Source: Bacillota bacterium
GTDB taxonomy: Bacteria > Bacillota_A > Clostridia > Tissierellales > Peptoniphilaceae
NCBI GenBank assembly: GCA_023418535.1
Contig: JAEZZN010000108.1
Location: 1-40,384 of the forward strand
Reading direction: 5' to 3'
Length of the DNA stretch: 40,384 nt
The position numbers were made by a program, and so were the translations under genes. How positions within the stretch are numbered: the first letter of the stretch is position 1; each line of letters starts with the position of its first letter. Shown in pieces: positions 32,274-40,384 of this stretch. The notes beneath the pieces are model-generated. The model saw nothing but the letters and a program-made list of their open reading frames with translations. It made no database searches and had not been told where the DNA came from.

Positions 32274-34931
32274 TTATAATCCTAAGTCAATAATTCTTGT
32301 CATTTGTAATTGTTTGTCTCTTATTGATTTTTGAGCTGCTGCAAGTCTTGATATTGGAACTCTAAATGGAGAACATGATACATAGTCAAGTCCTAGTTCA
32401 TCGCAGAATGCTACTGATGATGGTTCACCACCGTGTTCACCACAGATACCTAATTTAATATTCTTTCTTGCTTGTTTTCCTAATTTAACTGCATTGATCA
32501 TTAATTTACCAACACCTTTTTGGTCAAGTACTTGGAATGGATCTTTTTCGAAGATACCGTCATCTAAGTATTGAGTTAGGAATTTACCAGCGTCATCTCT
32601 TGAGAATCCGTAAGTTAATTGTGTTAAGTCATTTGTACCGAATGAGAAGAATTCAGCTACTTCAGCAATTTCATCAGCTAATAAAGTTGCTCTTGGGATT
32701 TCAATCATAGTACCTACATGGTATTCTAATTTCATTCCTTCTTCTTCAAATACTTTATCAATTTCTTTTCTTACAGAGTTAGCTACCACTTCTAATTCCT
32801 TAGCATCACCTGCAAGAGGAATCATGATTTCTGGATGAACTACGATTCCTTCTCTAGAAACTCTAACTGCAGCTTTTGCGATAGCTCTAGCTTGCATTTG
32901 GTAGATTTCTGGGAAAGTAATAGCAAGTCTTAAACCTCTATGACCTAACATTGGGTTAACTTCGTGTAAGTCATCGATAACTTTTTTCTGTTCTAATATA
33001 GTTACACCTAATTCATTTGCCACAATAGCTATATCTTCTTCTGTATGTGGTACGAATTCATGTAGAGGTGGATCTAAAAGTCTTATTGTAACATTTCTTC
33101 CATCCATAACTTTGTATATATCATAGAAGTCTTGTTCTTGAACTGGTTCAATCTTAGCTAATGCTTTTTCTCTTTGTTCTCTTGATTTTGAAAGAATCAT
33201 TTCTCTTACAGCATTGATTCTATCTTCTGCAAAGAACATATGCTCTGTACGACATAGACCTACACCTTCAGCACCTAAGTCTAAAGCTTGTTGAGCATCA
33301 TGTGGAGTATCAGCATTTGCTCTAACTTGTAATCTTCTTACTTCGTCAGCCCATGACATAAATGTTGCAAATTTACCTGATAATTCAGGATCTATTGTTT
33401 CAATCTTACCTTTATAAACAGTTCCTGTTGAACCATCTAGAGAAATCATATCTCCTTCGCCTAATTGTATGTCGCCAACTGTAACTACTTTATTTACTTC
33501 GTCAACTTTAACTTCATGAGCTCCAGCTACACAACATTTACCCATACCTCTTGCTACTACAGCAGCGTGAGATGTCATACCACCACGAGAAGTTAATATA
33601 CCTTTAGCAGAATCCATACCTTGTAAATCTTCTGGAGAAGTTTCTGTACGAACTAAGATAACAGGTTCTTCTTTAGCGTTTCTTAACATTGCATCATTAG
33701 CTGAGAATGAAATATATCCTGTAGCTGCTCCTGGTGAAGCTGCTAAACCTTTAGTTAATACTTCAGCTTTTTCTAGAGCTTCTGCATCAAATTTTGGATG
33801 TAGTAATTGATCTAATTGAGTAGGTTCAATCATCATTAAAGCTTCTTCTTTAGTTCTTAAACCTTCTTCAACCAAATCTACAGCTATATTTACAGCTGCT
33901 TGAGCAGTTCTCTTACCTGATCTTGTTTGTAATATAAATAATTTACCATCTTCAATAGTGAATTCAAGATCTTGCATATCTCTATAGTGTCTTTCTAATA
34001 ATTCACCAGTCTTGAAGAATTCATCATAAACTTCAGGCATTTGATCATGTAGATGTGAAATATGTTCTGGAGTTCTTATACCAGCTACTACGTCTTCACC
34101 TTGTGCGTTAATTAGGTATTCACCAAATAATTCATTTTCACCTGTAGATGGGTTTCTTGTAAATGCAACCCCTGTACCAGAGTTATCTCCGCCGTTACCA
34201 AATACCATTGATTGAACGTTAACTGCAGTACCTAAGTCATGAGGAATATTATTTAATTTTCTATATAATATAGCTCTTTCATTATTCCATGATTTAAATA
34301 CAGCTGTTACAGAGTCTAATAATTGTTGGAAAGGATCTTGTGGGAAGTCTTCTCCTACTTCTTTTTTATAAATTTCTTTATATCTTCTTACAACTTCTTT
34401 TAAGCTTTCTGCAGGAATATCTTTATCTAATTGAACGCCTGCTTTTTCTCTTTCTTCTGTAAGTACATCTTCAAATAATTCTTTGTCAACACCTTTTGAT
34501 ACGTCAGAGAACATTTGAATAAATCTTCTATATGAATCGTATGCAAATCTTGGATTTTCAGTATGTTTTGCTAAACCTTCAACAGATTCATCTGTAAGTC
34601 CTAAGTTTAAAACTGTATCCATCATACCTGGCATGGAAACTACAGCACCAGATCTAACAGAGAATAGTAGAGGATTTGTATTATCACCAAATTTCTTTCC
34701 TAATTCTTGTTCTGTTTTTTCAACATGTTTCTTAATTTCTTCTATTAGACCATCCCAAACATTACCGTTTTCATCGTAATATCTTATACATGCTTCAGTA
34801 GTTACTGTGAAACCATAAGGTACATTGATACCAAGTCTTGTCATTTCTGCAAGGTTAGCACCTTTTCCCCCTAGGAGACTTCTCATTTCTTTTTGGCCTT
34901 CATCAAAGCCATAAACATATTTCTTTTCCAT
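32274..34931 (-). CDS. ppdK: Pyruvate, phosphate dikinase
   Basis: Interconverts pyruvate + ATP + Pi with PEP + AMP + PPi; in anaerobes it often works in glycolysis. The 885-residue protein has the N-terminal nucleotide domain (LLGGKGANLAEM, then QSMVFGN), the swivelling phosphohistidine domain with His455 in GGMTSHAAVVARGMG (the same number as in the Clostridium symbiosum enzyme), and the C-terminal PEP/pyruvate TIM barrel with GVGLCRTEHMFF, MLGHRGLRL and the catalytic Cys in GICGEHGGEP (about 830). The Thr next to His455 is the target of the regulatory kinase encoded two bases upstream. RBS is AAGGGG on the minus strand. Confidence 0.98.
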   Translation of the reverse strand: MEKKYVYGFDEGQKEMRSLLGGKGANLAEMTRLGINVPYGFTVTTEACIRYYDENGNVWDGLIEEIKKHVEKTEQELGKKFGDNTNPLLFSVRSGAVVSMPGMMDTVLNLGLTDESVEGLAKHTENPRFAYDSYRRFIQMFSDVSKGVDKELFEDVLTEEREKAGVQLDKDIPAESLKEVVRRYKEIYKKEVGEDFPQDPFQQLLDSVTAVFKSWNNERAILYRKLNNIPHDLGTAVNVQSMVFGNGGDNSGTGVAFTRNPSTGENELFGEYLINAQGEDVVAGIRTPEHISHLHDQMPEVYDEFFKTGELLERHYRDMQDLEFTIEDGKLFILQTRSGKRTAQAAVNIAVDLVEEGLRTKEEALMMIEPTQLDQLLHPKFDAEALEKAEVLTKGLAASPGAATGYISFSANDAMLRNAKEEPVILVRTETSPEDLQGMDSAKGILTSRGGMTSHAAVVARGMGKCCVAGAHEVKVDEVNKVVTVGDIQLGEGDMISLDGSTGTVYKGKIETIDPELSGKFATFMSWADEVRRLQVRANADTPHDAQQALDLGAEGVGLCRTEHMFFAEDRINAVREMILSKSREQREKALAKIEPVQEQDFYDIYKVMDGRNVTIRLLDPPLHEFVPHTEEDIAIVANELGVTILEQKKVIDDLHEVNPMLGHRGLRLAITFPEIYQMQARAIAKAAVRVSREGIVVHPEIMIPLAGDAKELEVVANSVRKEIDKVFEEEGMKLEYHVGTMIEIPRATLLADEIAEVAEFFSFGTNDLTQLTYGFSRDDAGKFLTQYLDDGIFEKDPFQVLDQKGVGKLMINAVKLGKQARKNIKLGICGEHGGEPSSVAFCDELGLDYVSCSPFRVPISRLAAAQKSIRDKQLQMTRIIDLGL

Positions 34932-34933
34932 TT

Positions 34934-35725
34934 TTACCCCTTCCTTTTGTCTATAGAGTTTTTTATTATATCGGAGGCTTCTTCGATTGACATATGAGTC
35001 ATATCAATTGATATACAGTTCAATTTTTCAATTACTAAATTGCAGTACTCTAATTCTTTATTGATTCTTTCTATATCAGCATAATCTGAATCGTGAGGAA
35101 TACCTAAAGAATGAATTCTTTGTTTCCTTACTTCCGCTAGCCTTTTTGGATCCATAACTAGAGCAAATATTTTACTTGGATCAATCATGAATAATTCCTT
35201 TGGAATTTCAATTTCTGGTACCAAGGGTATATTTGTAACTCTATAACCAATATTAGACATGTAAATGGATAGGGGAGTCTTTGATGTTCTAGAAATCCCC
35301 AAAATTACAATGTCTGATTCAACTATTGATTTAGGATTAGACCCATCGTCATTATTCAGAGCAAAAGCTACCGGATTGGATTCTAAGCTATCTCTAACGA
35401 TTTTGGAGATATCTCCTCCGCTAGAAATTTTAGAAAAAATACTTCCTAAAAATTTATATACTACTTGGTAAACATCAAGATATTTAATACCTAGTTCTTT
35501 ACATTTTTTTATAGTATATTCAGCCATTAAACTGTCTTCAAACGAAAAATACACAATTTGGTCATCCATGAAAAAGTCAAAGTTTTCAAGTTCTGATTTT
35601 GTATTCAATTTATCATATATTCTTATATCTGTTTGTAGATCTTGTAGAAAATAATTTCTAATAAGAATATGAGTTAATGTTTTTGAATTTCTATCAGATA
35701 GAATCCATACTTTTTCGTTCTGCAT
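34934..35725 (-). CDS. Pyruvate, phosphate dikinase regulatory protein (bifunctional kinase/phosphorylase)
   Basis: DUF299-family enzyme that switches PPDK or PEP synthase off by ADP-dependent phosphorylation of the Thr beside the catalytic His, and on by Pi-dependent removal. The 263-residue protein has the P-loop ILGISRTSKTP (141-151), SNIGYRVTNIPLVPEI and the C-terminal IERINKELEYCN segment typical of the family. It is co-transcribed with ppdK, two bases apart, which makes PPDK rather than PpsA its target. Its promoter is at 35758-35785. Confidence 0.94.
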   Translation of the reverse strand: MQNEKVWILSDRNSKTLTHILIRNYFLQDLQTDIRIYDKLNTKSELENFDFFMDDQIVYFSFEDSLMAEYTIKKCKELGIKYLDVYQVVYKFLGSIFSKISSGGDISKIVRDSLESNPVAFALNNDDGSNPKSIVESDIVILGISRTSKTPLSIYMSNIGYRVTNIPLVPEIEIPKELFMIDPSKIFALVMDPKRLAEVRKQRIHSLGIPHDSDYADIERINKELEYCNLVIEKLNCISIDMTHMSIEEASDIIKNSIDKRKG

Positions 35726-35757
35726 TTTTCACTCCAATTTAATATCCTATGCATATT

Positions 35758-35785
35758 ATTATACCAAAAAAAGAAAAAATGTCTA
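35758..35785 (-). promoter_or_regulatory. Promoter of the PPDK operon
   Basis: On the minus strand TAGACA (35780-35785), 16-base spacer, TATAAT (35758-35763). The leader is about 25 bases. Confidence 0.65.
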
Positions 35786-35941
35786 CAAAATTTAATAAAG
35801 ATTACATTTTCATAAATTTTCATAATATCGCTAAAAATTGTGAAAAATACAATGTTATTATATCTGGAAAATGTTAGCATTGTTTAATTTTTGTTAAACT
35901 TATGTAAAAAGGTGGTTAAGCCTTCTAACAATGTCACTTGC

Positions 35942-35970
35942 TTGACTAAAACTCTGTTAAATACTATAAT
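35942..35970 (+). promoter_or_regulatory. Promoter of valS
   Basis: TTGACT (35942-35947), 17-base spacer, TATAAT (35965-35970): close to consensus. The leader is only about 45 bases, so there is no room for a T-box, unusual for a Firmicute valS. Confidence 0.85.
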
Positions 35971-36021
35971 TATTAAATAAAATTATCATTAAAATAGACA
36001 AATTATATTGAGGGAGGCTGA

Positions 36022-38652
36022 ATGAAAAATTTAGAAAAAAATTATAATCCTAAAAGCTTTGAAGATAGGATATATAGACAATGGGAGGAAGGCGAATATT
36101 TTAAAGCCGAAGTTGATAAATCGAAAGAGCCTTTCACAATAATCATGCCTCCACCAAATGTTACAGGTAATTTACATATGGGACATGCTCTTGTTTCGAC
36201 TTTACAAGATATAATGATTAGATATAAAAGAATGTCAGGCTATTCAACATTATGGTTGCCAGGTACAGATCATGCTTCTATAGCTACTGAAGCAAGAGTA
36301 GTTGAAAAAATAAAATTAGATGGTAAAACAAAAGAAGAATTAGGTAGAGAAGGCTTTTTAGAAGAAGCTTGGGCTTGGACTGAAAAATACGGCGGAAACA
36401 TAAATAAACAATTGAGAAAGTTGGGAGTTTCAGCTGACTGGTCTAGATCTGCTTTTACATTAGATGAAAATCTTTCAAAAGCTGTAGAAGAAGTTTTTGT
36501 AAATATGTATGATGATGGTTTGATTTACAAAGACAAAAAGATAATTAACTATTGTCCAGTATGTAATACTTCATTATCTGATATCGAAGTTGATCATGAA
36601 GATAATGAAGGAAAAATTTGGTATTTCAAATATCCATTAAAAGATTCAGAAGGATTTTTAACTATAGCTACAACAAGACCTGAAACAATGTTAGGTGACT
36701 TGGCTGTTGCGGTAGATCCTACAGATGAAAGATATGAAGATTTAATTGGAAAGACTTTAATATTACCTATAGTAGAAAGGGAAATACCAATAATAGCGGA
36801 TGATTATGTTGACAAAGAATTTGGTACAGGAGCCGTTAAAATTACTCCATCTCATGATCCTAATGATTTTGAAGTAGGTAAGAGACACAATTTAGGTCAA
36901 TGTGTAGTTTTAGAAAATGATGCAACTATTTCTGAAGGTTATGGTAAGTTTTCTGGACTTGATAGATATGAAGCAAGAAAGTTAATTGTTGAAGAACTTG
37001 ATAATCTTGGATTATTAGAAAAAATAGAAAAAATCAATAATTCAGTTGGTCATTGCTCTAGATGTGGTACTGTAATTGAACCTTTATTATCAGACCAATG
37101 GTTTGTAGCGATGGAAAGTCTTGCTAAACCAGCTTTAGATGCATATAAAAATGGTGAATTAAAAATTATTCCAGAGAGATTTGGAAAGATATATGTAAAT
37201 TGGTTAGAAAATATAAGAGATTGGAATATTTCAAGACAACTTTGGTGGGGACATAGATTACCTGTTTATTATACTGAAGATGGACAAACAATAGTTTCTA
37301 AAGAAAAACCAGATGAAAAAATATATGGTAAAGTAACAAGAGATCCTGATACACTTGATACTTGGTTCTCATCAGCTTTATGGCCGTTTTCAACTCTTGG
37401 ATGGCCGGATACAGATTCAGAAGATTACAAATACTTTTTCCCAACCAATGCATTGATTACAGGCTATGATATTATATTCTTCTGGGTAATCAGAATGGTA
37501 TTTTCATCACTTTATAATACTGGAAAACTTCCATTTAATACTGTATATCTAAATGGATTAGTAAGAGATGCTCAAGGTAGAAAGATGTCTAAGTCACTTG
37601 ACAATGGTATAGATCCTTTAGATGAAATTGATAAATATGGAGCAGATGCTTTAAGAATGAATTTAGTTTCAGGTAACACTCCTGGAAATGATATGAGATA
37701 CATTGACGATGATGTAAAAGATAAAAGAAATTTTGCAAACAAATTATGGAATGCATCTAGATTTATTTTAATGAATATGGAAGATGGAAAAGAATATACA
37801 TTAAATGAAGATAGACTGACTATAGAAGATAAATGGATTATTTCTAGAATAAATACATTATCTAAAGATGTTGAAAGATTATTCAAAACATATGAAATGG
37901 GGATAGTTGCATCAAACTTATATGAATTTATCTGGTTTGAATTTTGTGATTGGTATATTGAATTTGTTAAAACTAGATTACATAATGAAGGTGAAGAAAA
38001 AGACAATGCAATAGCAGTTTTACTTTATTCATTGGATAAGATATTAAAATTACTTCATCCATATATGCCATTTATTACTGAAGAAATATATTCATATTTA
38101 CCAAACTCAGTTGATAAAATTATTACTCAAAAATACCCAGTATATGAAGAAAAATATGATTATTCATATGAAGAGAAGTCAATCAATAAATTGATAGATG
38201 CTATTACATCTATTAGATCTCAAAAGACAGAATTAAAAGTACCAGCAAAGAAAAAGTCTAAATTATATATCTATGCACTAAATGAAGAAACTAAAGATAT
38301 ATTTACTAAGTTAAAATCAAGTTTACAATCATTAGCAAATCTAAGTGATGTAGAAATATTAGATGAAGAATTAGACCTGGAAGATGTTGCTACTATTATA
38401 AAAGAAGATTATAAACTGTATCTATCTCTTGAAGGATTAATCGATTATCAATCAGAATATAAGAGATTAGAAGAAGAAAGAAATCATGTAATATCAGAGC
38501 TGAAAAGAGCTGAACAAAAATTACAAAACGAAAAATTTACTTCTAAGGCACCAAAACATTTAGTTGATATGGAAAGAGAAAAGAAAGATAAATATACTAA
38601 AATGTTAGAAGAAGTAGAAAGAAGTATTAAAGAGATAAAAGAAAAATTGTAA
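36022..38652 (+). CDS. valS: Valyl-tRNA synthetase
   Basis: Class Ia synthetase that charges tRNA-Val. The 876-residue protein has PPPNVTGNLHMGHAL (HIGH motif, about 43-57), the editing domain with TTRPETMLGD and GTGAVKITPSHDPND, a tryptophan-rich catalytic core (RQLWWGHRLPVYY), KMSKS at 521-525 followed by DNGIDPLDEIDKYGADALR, the anticodon-binding domain, and a C-terminal charged coiled-coil arm (about 810-876). All are as expected. GGGAGG precedes ATG 36022 by seven bases. hpt follows after 30 bases. Confidence 0.98.
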   Translation: MKNLEKNYNPKSFEDRIYRQWEEGEYFKAEVDKSKEPFTIIMPPPNVTGNLHMGHALVSTLQDIMIRYKRMSGYSTLWLPGTDHASIATEARVVEKIKLDGKTKEELGREGFLEEAWAWTEKYGGNINKQLRKLGVSADWSRSAFTLDENLSKAVEEVFVNMYDDGLIYKDKKIINYCPVCNTSLSDIEVDHEDNEGKIWYFKYPLKDSEGFLTIATTRPETMLGDLAVAVDPTDERYEDLIGKTLILPIVEREIPIIADDYVDKEFGTGAVKITPSHDPNDFEVGKRHNLGQCVVLENDATISEGYGKFSGLDRYEARKLIVEELDNLGLLEKIEKINNSVGHCSRCGTVIEPLLSDQWFVAMESLAKPALDAYKNGELKIIPERFGKIYVNWLENIRDWNISRQLWWGHRLPVYYTEDGQTIVSKEKPDEKIYGKVTRDPDTLDTWFSSALWPFSTLGWPDTDSEDYKYFFPTNALITGYDIIFFWVIRMVFSSLYNTGKLPFNTVYLNGLVRDAQGRKMSKSLDNGIDPLDEIDKYGADALRMNLVSGNTPGNDMRYIDDDVKDKRNFANKLWNASRFILMNMEDGKEYTLNEDRLTIEDKWIISRINTLSKDVERLFKTYEMGIVASNLYEFIWFEFCDWYIEFVKTRLHNEGEEKDNAIAVLLYSLDKILKLLHPYMPFITEEIYSYLPNSVDKIITQKYPVYEEKYDYSYEEKSINKLIDAITSIRSQKTELKVPAKKKSKLYIYALNEETKDIFTKLKSSLQSLANLSDVEILDEELDLEDVATIIKEDYKLYLSLEGLIDYQSEYKRLEEERNHVISELKRAEQKLQNEKFTSKAPKHLVDMEREKKDKYTKMLEEVERSIKEIKEKL

Positions 38653-38682
38653 TCTTATTTTAATTTGTTTTATGGAGGAAAA

Positions 38683-39219
38683 ATGGATAGAAAAAAAGTA
38701 GTTCTTTTTGAAGCTGATAAAATTAAAGAAACAGTTAAAAGAATGGGTCAAGAAATAACAGAAGCATATAAAGGGGAAACTGTAGTTGCCATATCTCTTT
38801 TAAGAGGAAGCTTTGTATTTGCTGCTGACTTAGTTAGAGAAATTAAAGTTCCTACAATAATTGACTTCATGACTACTTCTAGTTATGGAGATAAATTAGA
38901 AACTTCAGGAAGAGTAGATATAGTTCATGATTTACGTACAGATTTAAAAGGACAAAATGTACTTATAATTGATGATATATGTGATTCAGGTCATACACTT
39001 AAAGCGATTATTAATTTTATTAAAGAGAAAAATCCTAAATCAGTTAAAACAGCTGTATTTCTAGATAAACCATCTAGAAGAGTGGTTGATGTTTATCCTG
39101 AATTTATAGGAGAAGAAATAGAAGATTTATTTGTAGTGGGTTATGGATTAAACTACGGTAATTATTATAGAAATTGTCCATATATATTTGCTTTTATGGA
39201 AAATGATGAGAATAAATAA
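38683..39219 (+). CDS. hpt: Hypoxanthine (guanine) phosphoribosyltransferase
   Basis: Purine salvage: hypoxanthine or guanine with PRPP gives IMP or GMP. The 178-residue protein has VVAISLLRGSFVFAADL (the PPi loop), FMTTSSYGD (flexible loop), and the PRPP-binding VLIIDDICDSGHTL (93-106); the C-terminal GLNYGNYYRNCPYI is standard. ATG 38683 is chosen because GGAGG lies at 38674-38678; a TTG at 38665 is upstream of that site. Downstream of valS and one base overlapping the next gene (TAATG). It complements the de novo pathway encoded at 6470-19137. Confidence 0.95.
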   Translation: MDRKKVVLFEADKIKETVKRMGQEITEAYKGETVVAISLLRGSFVFAADLVREIKVPTIIDFMTTSSYGDKLETSGRVDIVHDLRTDLKGQNVLIIDDICDSGHTLKAIINFIKEKNPKSVKTAVFLDKPSRRVVDVYPEFIGEEIEDLFVVGYGLNYGNYYRNCPYIFAFMENDENK

Positions 39220-39962
39220 TGTACAAACAATTTTCAGATTTTTATGATCAATTAGTATTTGATATAGATTATAAAAAATACTTAAATAATATTAAAGAAA
39301 TATTACTGTCAAACAATATTCATTCAGGGAATATCTTAGAAATAGGAGCCGGAACGGGTAATTTAACTCGTGAACTTGCCAAACTAAATAATTTCAATAT
39401 ATTAGCAATAGATAATTCTGTAGAAATGATGAAACATGCAATTGAAAAAATAAGCGAATTCGAAAATGTAGATTATATATATCATGATATGTTTGAATTT
39501 AATTATAAAATGTATGGATTCGATGCGGTTGTAAGTTTACTAGATGTTATGAATTATGTTACTGAAATAGAAGATTTAGAATATTTATTTAATTCTATAT
39601 ATGAATCACTTAATGATGGTGGAGTATTCATATTTGATATCAACTCAAGATATAAGCTTTTAGAAGTTCTAGGTAATAACACATATGTATATGAAAAAGA
39701 TAATATTTTTTATACTTGGGAAAATACTATAGATGAAGAATATGACGATTTAGTATATTTTGATTTAAATTTCTTTTATAAAGAAGAAGACGGAAAATAT
39801 AATAGAATATATGAAGAACAAGTTGAAAGATATCATTCAATAGAAAATATAATAAATATACTTACAAATGCAGGTTTCACCAATATAGAATATTGTGATG
39901 AAGATGGCGGAGAATATATAGAAAATAAAACACAAAGAATATTATTTAGTGCTAAAAAATAA
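39219..39962 (+). CDS. Class I SAM-dependent methyltransferase, substrate unknown
   Basis: A 247-residue methyltransferase. Motif I is ILEIGAGTGNLT (about 41-52), motif II acidic residue in ILAIDNSVEMM, and motif IV/post-region FDAVVSLLDVMNYV; the segment GGVFIFDINSRYKLL is typical of the family around strand 5. It has no membrane segment. The start overlaps the hpt stop by one base (TAATG), so translation is coupled. Relatives act on small molecules, tRNA or proteins; nothing here decides. It is not the TrmR-type tRNA methyltransferase by pattern. Confidence 0.85.
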   Translation: MYKQFSDFYDQLVFDIDYKKYLNNIKEILLSNNIHSGNILEIGAGTGNLTRELAKLNNFNILAIDNSVEMMKHAIEKISEFENVDYIYHDMFEFNYKMYGFDAVVSLLDVMNYVTEIEDLEYLFNSIYESLNDGGVFIFDINSRYKLLEVLGNNTYVYEKDNIFYTWENTIDEEYDDLVYFDLNFFYKEEDGKYNRIYEEQVERYHSIENIINILTNAGFTNIEYCDEDGGEYIENKTQRILFSAKK

Positions 39963-39965
39963 AGT

Positions 39966-39994
39966 TTGATTAATGCATAACTCTATGTTATTAT
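39966..39994 (+). promoter_or_regulatory. Promoter of the cold-shock gene
   Basis: TTGATT (39966-39971), 17-base spacer, extended -10 TGTTATTAT (39986-39994). The start of transcription would be near 40001. Confidence 0.65.
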
Positions 39995-39997
39995 GCT

Positions 39998-40019
39998 ATT
40001 TAGCAGAACACTGCTAAAT
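39998..40019 (+). promoter_or_regulatory. 5' leader hairpin of the cold-shock gene
   Basis: ATTTAGCAG (39998-40006) and CTGCTAAAT (40011-40019) pair perfectly around an AACA loop. The hairpin spans the expected transcript 5' end and ends five bases before GGAGG (40024-40028). It may protect the mRNA end or tune translation with temperature. Confidence 0.55.
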
Positions 40020-40033
40020 AAATGGAGGATAAA

Positions 40034-40237
40034 ATGGTTAAAGGAACAGTTAAATGGTTCAACGCAACTAAAGGTTTTGGTTTCCTTACAACTGAAGATG
40101 GACAAGATGTATTCGTACATTTTTCTGCCTTAGAAGATAATGGCGAATTTAGAACTTTAGACGAAGGTCAAGCGATTGAGTTCGAAATTATTGAAGGCGA
40201 AAAAGGCCCACAAGCTTCTAATGTAGTAAAATTATAA
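40034..40237 (+). CDS. Cold-shock domain protein (CspA family)
   Basis: A 67-residue single OB-fold nucleic-acid chaperone. It has [15 protein letters not shown] with RNP1 (KGFGFL, 13-18) and RNP2 (VFVHF, 26-30), and ends PQASNV, all canonical. The start is ATG 40034: GGAGG is five bases upstream, whereas an ATG at 40022 lies before that site. Own promoter and terminator, so monocistronic. Confidence 0.97.
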   Translation: MVKGTVKWFNATKGFGFLTTEDGQDVFVHFSALEDNGEFRTLDEGQAIEFEIIEGEKGPQASNVVKL

Positions 40238-40258
40238 TAATATTTTTTGATTGGAAGT

Positions 40259-40305
40259 GGTGGTGTGTCAGAATGACTAAATTTCTGATACACTACCTTT
40301 TTTTT
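40259..40305 (+). terminator. Terminator after the cold-shock gene
   Basis: GGTGGTGTGTCAGAA (40259-40273) and TTCTGATACACTACC (40283-40297) form a 15-base stem with G-T pairs, followed by eight Ts. Confidence 0.9.
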
Positions 40306-40384
40306 CTGATTCTTTGATGTTTACTTAATCATAAACTTTTGGTTTTAATAGAAATTTTTAGTTTTTTTTAGTTTTTGGCAAAAA

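Noticed and set aside
35674..35880. 68-codon minus-strand frame upstream of the PPDK regulatory gene
   Set aside because: It overlaps the promoter and start of that gene in another frame and has no ribosome site.
35880..35940. GGTGGTTAAGCC resembling a T-box core, and a CATTGTT/AACAATG inverted repeat, upstream of valS
   Set aside because: Both lie upstream of the near-consensus valS promoter (35942-35970), so they are not in the valS leader. The T-box consensus (AGGGTGGNACCGCG) is not met.

Overview
The window is chromosomal DNA from a very AT-rich, low-GC Gram-positive bacterium. Arg is mostly AGA, Shine-Dalgarno sites are strong (AGGAG type), and promoters are sigma-A type. The gene content fits an anaerobic or aerotolerant Peptoniphilaceae/Tissierellia-like Firmicute such as Helcococcus: single-chain clostridial-type PurL, Firmicute-type PurC, Fhs, PPDK with its regulatory kinase, paired U32 proteins and Mn/Fe-SOD. 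The genus is an inference from style, not a search result.

Layout. (1) 1-930: a decayed IS30-family transposase (minus strand, frameshifted, cut at both ends) fused to the 3' third of a metQ-like lipoprotein gene. (2) 1000-3230: a folD homologue with altered active-site residues, trpS and a small unknown gene; then sodA. (3) 4036-5922 (minus): purC followed by a CofE-like (F420 ligase family) gene. (4) 6147-6365: a small membrane protein. (5) 6470-19137: one promoter drives purE-purK-purL-purF-purM-purN-purH-purD-fhs with overlapping or near-overlapping genes. With purC this covers PRPP to IMP except purB. PurF lacks its N-terminal nucleophilic Cys and other glutaminase residues, so it looks ammonia-dependent or dependent on a partner glutaminase.

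(6) 19140-28080 is the accessory region. Two FtsX/MacB-like half-permeases and an ATPase lie between two direct copies of a ~117 bp promoter/leader. Next come a frameshifted mini-ORF, a secreted ~107-residue protein of no recognised family, two paralogous lipoproteins, and an ABC-2-type ATPase with a 692-residue duplicated permease. The set looks like a secreted-factor (bacteriocin-like) production, export and immunity locus and is the best candidate for an undescribed system. (7) 28150-32245: trhP1-trhP2 (tRNA U34 hydroxylation), an SLC13-type permease and an AroQ chorismate mutase. The mutase makes prephenate, which TrhP-type hydroxylation needs. (8) 32274-35785 (minus): PPDK and its regulatory protein. 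(9) 35942-40305: valS, hpt, a SAM methyltransferase and a cold-shock protein. The last ~80 bases (40306-40384) show nothing I can identify.

No rRNA, tRNA, CRISPR array or replication origin was seen.
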